NCBI GenBank assembly: GCA_027627225.1
Contig: CM051025.1
Span: forward strand, 75,224,474 to 75,288,473
From: Congeria kusceri
Taxonomy: Eukaryota; Mollusca; Bivalvia; Myida; Dreissenidae
Reading direction: 5' to 3'
DNA length: 64,000 nt
Positions within the stretch are counted from its first letter, which is position 1, and every line of letters starts with the position of its first letter. The notes beneath the pieces are model-generated. The model saw only the letters and a program-made list of their open reading frames with translations, was not told the origin of the DNA and made no database searches. Positions 1 to 12,400 of the stretch are shown piece by piece. The translations under genes were made by a program, and so were the position numbers.

Positions 1-230
1 TGAAGCAGTTACTTGCCCTTATATGACATTCAAAATATCAGTGCAGTCACATGACCTGACAGTCAATTTCGCTTGGTCACATGTCAAATAGGTTGAAAAT
101 GTGTTTGATAGATAAAATATCTCTTTCTCGAGTAATTTTATCATTGTAGAGAAAGGTGAGGTATAATCACATACACTCCCCACTCACATCCCACTGTTTA
201 TGCAATTCCTTAACGTATGCTTATATGGAC

Positions 231-475
231 TGGGCGGACATCTCCTCTTTTTTAGTCCCGGCCCCACATGATGTGGACTCATGTGAAATCATTTCAAATG
301 AAGAAGAATTACACCCCTGACTTACTGGGTGGATCCCTACCTGTTTTTCAGTTACGGCCCCACTCAATGTGGACTCCTGTGAGATCACATCACAAAAGAG
401 TACGATTTACACCCTTGACTTACTGGGTGGGTCCCTACCTGTTTTTCAGTCACGGCCCCACCCGATGTGGACTCG
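231..475. repeat. Three tandem ~97-bp units carrying an exon cassette and its donor
   Basis: Units lie at about 231-325, 326-423 and 424-475 (the last merges into coding sequence). Each contains, on the plus strand, tgggtgg-tcccta-tttttcag-cacggccccac and then gtggactc. The leftmost unit (minus-strand downstream) has lost both splice sites: its acceptor position reads catgag and its donor position reads gaggag. Confidence 0.85.
341..376 (-). CDS. Gene A candidate microexon (12 codons), duplicate of the end of the previous exon
   Basis: Acceptor gatctcacag|GAGTCC and donor AAACAG|gtaggg bound 36 bases encoding ESTLSGAVTEKQ, phase 0. It is a tandem copy (98 bp away) of the 3' end of the exon at 439-609, with its donor conserved. 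Real use as an exon is inferred from the intact signals only. Confidence 0.5.
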
Positions 476-3400
476 GGGTGCTGTTGAAGGGCGTTCTTGA
501 GCTCCGTCAGTTTCTGTACCTCACGTCGAGTTGTGGCGTGTTTCTCTTCTTCCTCGCGCACGTGTTGCTCACTCTGCTCCAGCAAGGTCTTCAACCTGGA
601 AACCTCATCCTTCAGAAATATACTAAGGTTGTTAATAATATGGATATAATTATCAACATGTATAATTATATACAGAAGTGTGTTTTATACTTAAATTCAG
701 CAAATACTGATAAAAACCATTAAATATGCAACAAAATACAAAATCATGATTAAACAAAAATAATGTGTGATTAATTTAGCTAGTCATTAATTTTACGATT
801 ATTAAATTAACGCCAATGGCAGGAAAAAAATAACACAGGTACTAATGTGAAAAAATTGCTGAAGCTCTGTAAATGAAAGTTTTGATAACAAAAACGTACA
901 AAGATACCAAAGATAGCTATTTCTTTTTTTAAGAAAACCTCAGAAAATACAAATGTTATACATGATAAAAAATATCTACATAATTATAAACACTAGTTTG
1001 CAAGGAAAATAATAGGCCTTTAAGACTACCACAATGGTCCCCACCTTGAGAGTGTTCACCTCACTCCTGTGTGCCTCCTGGGTCAGGAGTTTCTCAGTGC
1101 TGTGTCGAGCGAGGTCCGTCACCTTCTGTACTCCCTCCAGACGCTTTTCAAGGCTCGAAACCTGCAATGAAATTACCAACAGGTTGTTAAATCTTCAATT
1201 TAAAAAAGACAGCGAAAAACAGAACAAAAAGGGTCGAAATCAGGAACATAATAACAAGGGGCTAAATCTGCAACATAATTAAAGGGGACTAATTCTGGAA
1301 CATTATAAAATGGCCTTAACGTGGAACATAATAAAAGGGGCTAAATGTGCAACATAATAAAAGGGGCTACATCTGAAACATAATAAAACGGTCTAAATTT
1401 GGAACATAATAACAGAGGCTCAATGTGCAAACAACTAAAAGGGGACTAAATCTGCAACACAATAAAATTTAGGGGCTAAATATGCAACATAATAAAAGGG
1501 GTTAAATCTGCAAGATAATAAAACAGGGCTAAATGTGCAACATATTTAAAGGGGGCTAAATCTGCACCAGAATCTAAAATATATAACAAAGATGCATAAA
1601 TATTTCACACAATATAAAAATATACATGGAAATTGACCACCTCTTGAATTGCTGTGGACAAAAAATTTACATAACATACTCCTTTTAAAGAACTTATAAA
1701 ACATAAACATCTAACATGTAAAAATCATACCTCCAGTTTGAGAGCTTCATTGTCTTTAGTAAGGGAAATAATTCTGGAGTGTAACTGCGCCCTGTCCCTG
1801 TCGACCTCATGTTTTGTCCGGGTCGTAAGGTCAGACATCTCATGGTCAAGGTTGTCCTGCAAGGTCGCAAGGTCATCTTGGGCTTCAGTCAGCTGGGATT
1901 CAAGGTCACTTATTCTTGCTGAAAATATGATTGCTACTTTGTTTTTATAACACTTCAAGACCTCAAATTTATAAGAATATATGAGGCGTGTCGTGGAAAA
2001 ATCCGGCTGAAAGCATGGGCATAAAGTGTCGTCCCTGATCAGCCTGTGCAGTCCACACAGGCTAATCCGGGATGACACTTTCTGCCTACAGTGGGTTTAT
2101 GTTTAGATGATACTTAATTAAAACAGAAAATACCATAAAAGCGGAAAGTGTCGTCCTGGATGAGCCTGTGCGGACTGCACAGGCTCATCCAGGAGGACAC
2201 TTCATGCAGATGCATTAAGCCCGGGCTTCCCACAACAAGCCTCATATAATAAATGCCACAAAAAGTACATGTCATATCTCTTTTTTAGCTAGTGATGGCT
2301 AGTGGTCATTAATATTTATTTACTTTTTTGAACGAGGGGTTTGAAAACACCTAAAACAGTCCATTCTAAAATGCTGATACATTTTCATTAATAATATGAA
2401 ACAAAAACTATTATTTTCATTATATCAGCAACATCTCTACCAAAACCAATATAGTAAAGGAGAAATCTTAAAAACCATGGACAAATATCAAATAGAAAAT
2501 TATTAAATTAGATAAAGAATCTTGTCAATTTTATTCCCAGGCATAAATATTATTTTTACAATAATTATCGAACCAAAGGTAAAAACTAGACCTACACAAT
2601 GCATTTTACACACACAAAAATAGCCACAAATATAGCATACAACCTCTTTCCACTGGGAAAAATGGACATTAATTTTACACATTGTAATCAATTCGTTGTT
2701 TTTTAATTTCAAGGAGATTATACGCAAATGAGCAGTTTTCTGATATTGGTCAATCATGAAAAAAAAGCAACAATAGATAGAAATAGCTTTACAGACACCA
2801 GAATTACACAATTATGGGAACAATACCTATGCCATACAATTGCAGCTTATAATCAGATGGACAGTGTACATTTATTGGCATTGCTTGGTCTACTATAATC
2901 TTAAACTGAATGTTTCTCTGTTAACTGGGTTAATTTTGTGTTTTGTACAATCTGGATAAAAAGTACTTTTCATAATTCAAAAGGGTAAAATGCATTATTT
3001 AAACTGTCAAATATATAATACAATAAATTTATTCAATTTGCCTACTGTTATCAGAAATATAAACGCATTAAGAGCCAATCTCATTAAAATCATCTCCAGT
3101 CTGATGCTACTATATTATCCGCTGACTCAATCTGATGACTTCGCATTAGGGGTCACGTTCAGATGACCTTTTTAGGAGCCAATGCAGCCGTTTGCCTTCG
3201 AAATCTTGCGGTATAACTTCATATATACACCACAAATACTATGCACGAAATTAACATGAACTTCAGATGTTTACTCGCATAAGGTACGAGTATATCCATT
3301 GTTATCCCCATAAAATTGAGGATCAGCTGGAAATGCATCACTTTTCAAAAACCGTGCTGTGCAAAAGGCAATTTCATTGGGCGCAGCAGGGCTGATGCTT

Positions 3401-6400
3401 TATTGTTTGGAAGGTCATTTGAAAGTGACCTGTTATACGATGTCTTCATATCCTAACAATGTTAGGATTTGATTTTAATGAGATTGATCAAGAGCACAAG
3501 TATGAAAAGTGTAACTGCAGTGGAGCTGCAATGATATAGCCTTAGCTTGATTCGATTACAATTTCAATTTTCATTAGAATATTTTGATTCAAGTTTCCTT
3601 CTTACAGACTTGTTTTTCCTTATTATGAATGACAGGATGTTTAGTAGACTGAGCTATAAACAGCATTATAGACAACAAATAAAATGTTGGAGGCACAAAT
3701 GACGTAAGGAGCATACTATGACTACTAGCCACTGTTTATAATGTTTCACAACTAGTTCACTGTAACAACAACCATGGTGACATGATCAATGAGCATGAAA
3801 AATCTACACAAAATAAGATTCTGTGTTTGATAAACACACATGCCCCCAGTGGCGCTGGAGAGCCCATTTCTTAGTCCAAATTAGGTCAAGATCAAATTGA
3901 GGTTGGGTGATATGGGTGGATTTGGAATGGTCATAAGAAACAATTGTTTAAATATCCAAGTGTTGTAGTAAGCGGTGTTGGTGCTAGACGAAACGGTAAA
4001 CTCTAGTTAACCAAAAAATGGCACTTTTGAAATATTATAAGTGCAAATTAGGTCAAGGTCAAGGTCAAAGTGAGGTTGGGTGATATGGGTGGATAGGGAA
4101 TGGTCATAAGCAAAAACTGTGCAAGTATTCAAGTGTTGTAGTAAGCAGTGTTGGTGCTAGACAAACGGTAAAGTCTACTTAACCTTGTCACTGACAGACG
4201 GACGGAAGGAAGGACAGACAGACGGACAGGAAAATCACTATATGCTTCCCACATCAAGATGGTTTAGTATCAACAACGGAATCGGGTCATTTGCGATCAA
4301 TTTATAGATGCACAGAAAGAATCGTTGCAGCTCTTAACAGCACGTTACTACAAAAGCAGTCTGGTACACTAAATATGCAATGTTTCCATCACAATCATCC
4401 CAGCATTGCCTCTGAAGCCAAAAAAGTGCCAAAAGCTGCCAAGACTCCAAGGCATAAAAATTCTTCATCCCGTGTCTTGTAACAAAGTCAATCCTGATTC
4501 AGCCTACACCAAATTAAACAAAAACTACAAAATTCCTACAGCCAATGAAGCCTTAAAATAAGGCAACAAGTAATTAAGCAAAGCTAAGACATTAATCAAT
4601 AAAATTGTTCTGAAAAGATTGTTACCAAATCCTGAAACTGTTACGTAAATAAATCACTAAGGTCAGATAACGTCTGCTATGCGTGGGAGAAATTTCAAAT
4701 TAACCCTAATCTCCACTAACAACCCCAAAGTAATTGTTCTGCCTAGAACTGATGCTAAGACAATAAGAGGAATTTTTTTTTTTTTTTAATACGCAGGAAG
4801 CAAAAACAGATTTTCATATAATCACAGACCTCAAGAAATATGACTGACACTTTACAACCGCAAGTGGCTTAGTTTCTCACAGTACACCTATCAATCTAAA
4901 ACAAACTTTACAGCAGCTTAAATTATTTATTTTACAAATGTCCAAAAAAATACCTCACATAAATCTGAAATGCCACATCTGTGAAGAGCAACACTGTCAC
5001 TTCTGATTACTCAGAACATCTACTTTTTTATTCTACGATAGGGGGGAAAATTGATGACAAACGCTACCTTGTGCTCGGTTATATTTCTCCTTTAAAAGCT
5101 TGTTTTCTGTCTGCAGGGTGGAGACCTCCGTCTGCAGTTTCCTGTTTTGACTCTCTGTCACCTCCTGAACAATAAACAACAATAAACGCGTCAATTAAGC
5201 AGCAGTGCTATTTTTGGTTACTCAGTTTATAGAGGAAATAAAGGTTTTCATGGAATTTTCTGAGAACACAACAGGAGTGGAAAAAACAAGTACAGCAGCT
5301 AAACTGTTGTTTTTGTAACTCTTTTATATATGTTTATTTTCTGCTCCCCCTTTATCAAATTCATTTACAGGACAACAATCACAACACATAGTTGGATTGA
5401 ACAGTGCTGGCTAGTTTACGCCAGCCGAAATGCTTTTAATAATGCATATATTATGCAACTGATTATGCAAATTTAAATATTATTATGCACATTCGGAAAT
5501 GTACAAAAGTCCAAAAATGTTGGACAAACTGCAAAAAATCCCATAACCCATCCTATATTCAAGTATACCGTGTCATTAGTATATAAAAATCATGCAGTAC
5601 TCACAAACAACACAAACAAGTCAATATTGTACAGGTTATATGTAGCAGGAACTAGAGTTGCAACGATTCTTTCAATGCATCGAAAACTCGATTGTAAATG
5701 ACCCGATTTGAATTTTCAATGCCAAACCAACCAATTTCGTTTTGATTCTGTTTTATATATTCATTAATAATTTTTTTATAACACTTTTAATACCAATTAA
5801 ATCTTCTTATTTGTATTGATATATAAGGCACTAACATTAACATTAACCAAAAAAAGTGTTATTAATAATAACAAATACAAATCTTTACTATCTTGACTCT
5901 TTAATACACAAAAACAAACATGTAAAAAGGTAAACAACAAGGCTTGTCACAGGATGTGACGTATGGCCCCAAAGCATGTGCTTGTCAGTGGAAGGCAACA
6001 CAATGTCAGTTACATGTTGAAATAAATGAAGCTTCCTACAAGCAGAGTTATGGTCCTTGTACTCCGCACTTCCTCTCAACATCTGCTATCAATATATGTG
6101 GTTTTATTTTAAATCACTTTAATACTAATGGAGTTATGCACTGCACAAGAAAATTAACTGAAGGGCGACAACTCCATAAATATTGAAGAAAGAGTTATGG
6201 TTCTTGTACTATGCTTTTCCTCTCAATGTCCTCTATCAATATAATTTATTTGGTTTTATTTTAAATTCCTTCAATACTAAGGTATCTGCCAAAAAAATCA
6301 AAGGGAAATAACTCCGTAAATATTGAAGAATGAGTTATGGTCCTAGTACTCTGCACTTCCTCTCAACGTCCTCTATCAATATATGTGTTGTTTTTTAAAA

Positions 6401-9400
6401 AATAGATACTGAACACAAGAAATTTGAACAAAGTGCAATAACTCCGTAATATTGAAGAAAGAGTTACGGTCCTTGTACTTTGCATTGTCCGCTATCATTA
6501 TATGAAGTTTCATTTGAATCCCTTCAATACTAATGGAGATTTGCTCCGCACAAGAAAATTAATGCTTCACATAAGGAAATACAAGAAACGTGGAAATTCC
6601 ACGAAAACGAAATGCATAAAAGTCAGCACAATAATGAAAGAAAGTTCTGAGTGCCATATGCATTCCTAAGTGAGGTCTCATTATAAGGTATCTATGTATG
6701 AAGTTTCATTAAAATATCGCAATGTGTTCTCAAATTATTGAGCAGAAACCGTTTGTGTATTCTAAGTAACATTGACCTTGACCCTGATCTCACCCACCCC
6801 ATATGCAATCCCAAGCGTGGTCTAGATACAAGGTATTTATGTATTAAGTTTCATTCAAATATCTTGATGCATTCTAAAGTAGTTCAGCGGACAGTATTTT
6901 TCTATTTTTAGTAATGGAGACCTTAACCCCACCCATCCTATATGCAATCCCAAGCGAGGTTCTCGATATAAGGTATCTAAGTATGAAGTTTCATTAAAAT
7001 ATCTCGATGCATTGTCAAGTTATTGAGCGAAAACCGTTGTTCATTTTTAGTTACGGTGACCTTGACCTTGACCCCACCCACCACATATGCAATCCCAAGA
7101 GAGGTCTCAATATAAGGTATCTATATATGAAGTTTCATTAAAATATCTTGATGCGTTCTCAAGTTATTAAGCGGAAACCATTTACTATTTTTAGTAACTC
7201 TCACCTTGACATGGGCCACCCATTCCATATGCAAGATAGCGAGGTCTCCATATAAGATATATATGTATGAAATTTCATTAAAATATCTCGATGCGCTCTC
7301 AAGTTATTGAGCAGAAACCGTTTTTCTATTTTTAATAACGGTGACCTCGACCTTCACCCCTTCCACCCCATATGCAATCCCAAGCGAGGTCTCGATATAT
7401 GGTATCTATGTATGAAGTTTCATTAAAATATCTTAATGGATTCTAAAGTTATAGAGCGGAAACCGTTTTTATATTTTTAGTAATGGTGAGCTTTATCTTG
7501 ACCCCACCCATCCTATAGGCAATCCCAGGGGAGGTCTCAATATAAAGTATCTATATATGAAGTTTCAATAAAATATCTCGATGCGTTCTCAAGTTATTAA
7601 GCAGAAACCTTTTTTCTATTTTTAGTACTGTGACCTTGACCCCATCCACCCCATATGCAATCTTAAGCAAGGCTTCAATATAAGGTATATATGTATGAAG
7701 TTTCATTAAAATATCTCGATGCGTTCTCAAGTTATTGAGCAGAAACCGTGTTGCTATTTTAAGTAGGGATGTCAACGCTTATCTGGATAACCGGTTATCC
7801 AGTTACTATGTATATATCCAGTTACCAAGTTAGTAACCAAATATTCGTATAAAAATTGAAAATCCGATTTTTCTCGTTTTTTTTAGGCATACAAACGCCC
7901 TTCTTGCATGTATATTATTAACACAACACAGCTATAGGCCTCTACAGGAGGTCTCCACCTCGTACTGCAGATATAAACACACCCCTCTGTCGGAATACGA
8001 TTATCACCACACAAACTTTGACAGGACTATTTAAAACAAACAAGATGCACAATCAATTATGCCAATTAGGTGCATCCCTCTTGATAAGAGATGGTTCTCT
8101 ACCAATTAACAATGCCAATTAAAATACAGTATGCAGTATCATTGATCCATCCTTGTTTTTGTGTTTATGTGCATTTGATTTTTACTCAAACATCACAATT
8201 TATGGGTTTACCATACACCAGTCAGCCTTAACACATACTTACCTTTACGCAAATCAAATGTTTAATTGGGGTACTTTAACTGAAGGGCATAACAACATTT
8301 ATTAACAGATATCGACATGTAGTTTGTTACACGTACTTTTTTCAATAATGACATAGTATTGTGTTTTCAAAATAGAAGTATCGTCTAGATGTGAACTTAA
8401 TTTTTCAACTTTAACATGTGCCAGATTCCGGCCGCCAATGCCGATCTATACGGTTATCCAGATAGTATCTGGATATTACATACGAATAATCGGATACCAA
8501 TTTTGTTAGCCATTGACATCCCTAACTTTAAGTAACGGTGACCTTGACATTTACCCCACCCACCCCATACGCAATTCAAAGCGCGGTCTCAATATAAAGT
8601 ATCTATGTATTAAGTTTCATAAAAATATCTCATTGCATTCTCAAGTTATTAATCGGAAACCGTTGTTCTATTTTTAGTAACGGTGACCTTGACGTTGACC
8701 CCACCCACCCCAAATGCAGTCCCAGGGGGGATCTCAATATAATGTATCTATGTATGAAGTTTCATGAAAATATCTTGATGTGTTCTCAAGTTATTAAGTG
8801 AAAACCATTTTTCTATTTTTAGTAATGGTGACTTTGACCTTGACCCCACCCACCAAATATGCAATCCCAAGTGAGGTCACAATATAAGGTATCTATGTAT
8901 GAAGTTTCATTTAAATATCTCGATGCCTTGTCAAGTTATTGAGCGGAAACCGTTTTTCTATTTTTAGTAACAGTGATCTTGACCTTGACCCCACCCCATA
9001 TGCAATCCCAAGCGAGGTCTCGTTATAAGGTATCTTTGTATGAAGTTTCATTAAAATATCTCAATCCGTTTTCGAGTTAAAGAGCGAAAACGAAAAGTTG
9101 ACGCCGCCACCCTGCCAGAAGCCCAACGACATACCCCAATCTAATAACTGAAATTTTTCTTTTAAAAGGGCAATAACTCCATAAATCTTAAAGAAGAGTT
9201 GTGGTCCTTGTGCTCTGCACTTCATGTCATTGTCCTTTATCATTATATGAAGTTTCATTTGAATCCCTTCAATACTAATGGAGTTATGCTCCGCACCAGA
9301 AAATTAAACAAAGGGCAATAACTCTGAAAATATTGAAGAAAACAAAGGGCAATAACTCTGAAAATATTGAAGAAAGAGTTACGGTCCTTGTGCTCTGAAG

Positions 9401-12400
9401 TTCCTCTCATTGTCCTCTATTATTTTATTAAGTTTCATTTGAATCCATTCAATACTAATGGAGTTTTGCTCCGCACAAGAAAATTAATGCTTCACATAAG
9501 GAAATAAAACAAAGGGCAATAACTCCATAAATACTGTGTAGGGAGTTGAGGTCCTTGTGCTCTGCACTTCCTCTGATTGTTCTCTCTCAGTATATGAAGT
9601 TTCATTTAAATCCTATAAATAATAATGGAGATATGCTCAGCACAAGAAAATTAAACAAAATGCAATAACTCCGTAAATATTGAAGAAAGAATTGTGGTCC
9701 TCGTACTCTGCACTTCCTCTCATTGTCCTCTATCATTATAATTATGAAGTTTCATTTGAATCCCTTGAATACTAATGGAGTCATGCTCCGCACAAGAAGC
9801 GTGACAGACAGACGGACAGACGGACGGACGATGTGATTACTATATGCCCCCAAAGTTCCCTTTGGGAGCATAAAAATCGAATCAAAATATTCAACTAAAT
9901 GATGTTTGAAATCGAAAGATTAAATACAGCCATTGCTAAATCATTGCAGCACTAGGAGGAACTAAACGTTAAATACAGTAAATGTCACTTATTTAGCTGC
10001 ATTAAGGCTGTACAAATTTAGCTAGACATTCATATCTATTATTTTAGCATTTTCAAAGAAGAGGCTAGACAATAACAGGCCAGGTCCGCATGGACATGCA
10101 AAGTTCATGATTGATATTCTCATATGAGAACTAGTGTAAAAGTGCATTTCACACATTTATTTGCACTACAGTGGTGGATGAAAAAAAAAGGTCTACAGTG
10201 TTTCAACAATGAAATTCCAACTTTCCACTGTAATAATCAATAGAGCAGACTACAGATAGAGACAGACAGGAATAAAGTATTCCACTTATAAATAAATCAC
10301 ACCATGAACAGATGGCTGGATTCACTAAGCAGCCATTAATTGCCAGCACTGGCAATGCAAACATCTGGGTGACATTGATTGGATTTGGTTACAGGTGAAT
10401 TGCAATGGAAAAAAGCACACCTGCAGCATTCCTCAATGTATAAGTATTTGCTTTTTCAATTATGCTAATAATAGAGTTATGGGGAATGTTCACCCTGATA
10501 CTGGAGTTGATGACAAAGGTATATTCCAAGTTTCAAGTGAATAGCTTTTGTAGTATTAAAGTTACACAACTTTTGAATATAAACTTTGACCAGAAAATCT
10601 ATGTGAAAAAGGGGCATAACTCTGTCAAAATAAAACACAGTGTTATGTTGCCCGTAACACTGGAGTTGATGACAAAGGTATATTCCAAGTTTCAAGTGAA
10701 TAACTTAAGTCGTTTTGAAGTTACAAGACTTTTGAATATAAACTTTAAACAGAAAATCTAAGTGAAAAGGGGGAAAACTCTGTCAAAATACAAAATAGAG
10801 TTATGTGTAATGTTGCCCCTGATACTAGAGTTGATGACAAAGGTATATTCCAAGTTTCAAGTGAATAACGTATGTAGTTTTGAAGTTACAAAACTTCTGA
10901 ATATAAACTTTAACCAGAAAATCAATGTGAACAAGGGGCATAACTCTGTCAAAATACAAAATAGAGTTATGGGGAATGTTCATCCTGATACTGGAGTTGA
11001 TGACAAAGGTTAGTTCCAAGTTTCAAGTGAATAGCTTTTGTAGTCTTGAAGTTACAAAACTTTTGAATATAAACTTTAACCAGAAAATCTAAGTGAAAAA
11101 GGGGCATAACTCTATCAAAATACAAAACAGAGTTATAGGGAATGTTGCCCCTGACACTGGAGTTGATGACAAAGGTATATTCCAAGTTTCAAGTGAATAA
11201 CGTATGTCGTTTTGAAGTTAGAAGACTTTTGAATAAAAACTTGAACCAAATTCAGACGTGGACGCGGACGCCGACACCGGGGGTAGAAGGAAAGCTCACC
11301 TATTCTGCGAATAGTCGAGCTAAAAATAATGACAGACAGAAAACCATTAGCTAGATAAAGTCACATCATTAAACACGGACACCACATTAAATCATTTCCA
11401 ACACGCATACCAACACGCATACCTTATCCAACATGATTCGAGAATCCAGGGTAAGACTGCGCCCACCCGCCTGCTTCCGCTTTCCCTCCCCATCTCTCTG
11501 CAATAAACAACATGGCTATAAACTTTATTTATCTCAATCACTCTATTTGCTACATTTTCAGGTAACATTATTTGACGTTGCCACGCAATAATTAAGCATA
11601 TAAGCATCAATTTGCACTCATGCAGTCATTATCGCTTGTTGTTCCTTAATCATGCTTATCGTTTATTTATGAAAAAAGCACATTAGTTTGGGTTTTTTTA
11701 CCACCGTTATCAATATCTGTAAATTACATGTTATTCATGTCAGCATTTATTGCTGGTTGGCATGAGAAAACTAAATAAATAAACAAGTGACTGGCATTAT
11801 TTGAAATTAATTAGAAATATAGATTGGTAAAACTTTGTAGTACATGGCTTTTAAATGCAAAATAAAAATTTCTGCAGAAGGAAAAAGTTTAGCACAAGTT
11901 ACAAATAGATGTAAGCTATTAAAGTTACAAATACATTTCAGGTATTAAATATCTTGTTAAAATCATTGCAATATAAACAATTATTAATTTAATACAGCAG
12001 AGAAGTAAATATTTTCAGAATTCAGATTATCTTGATATCTTCATGTTGTATATCACACAAGAAATGACAGAAGGTCAAGGAAATGTTCCCTGGTAAAGTA
12101 CATGTATGTGAACTAGAGAACAGATTATGCATCCATGCCCGACAGATTCACAAGTTTAAAAAGTGTTTTGAAAGTGTATTGACCATATGAAAGATACACT
12201 GTTAAATGGGTTCTGCAATGTGCAATAGATGCAATTATACAGACACTACTCAATGTAACTTTCAGTCATCGAAATTAGTCAATTAGTTGGACGTATATAA
12301 TTACTGAAGACCAAAAAAATGTATAAGCCCGTCTATTTTAAACTTAGAACCTGAGCATGTCTGGTTGAAAATTTTACCAGTGCATGGCTTACAGGCTTGT

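Noticed and set aside
10462..11354. Chain of ORFs on both strands with similar peptides (YSKFQVNN, KLGIYLCHQL)
   Set aside because: They are translations of a ~165-bp tandem repeat; stops and frameshifts vary between units.
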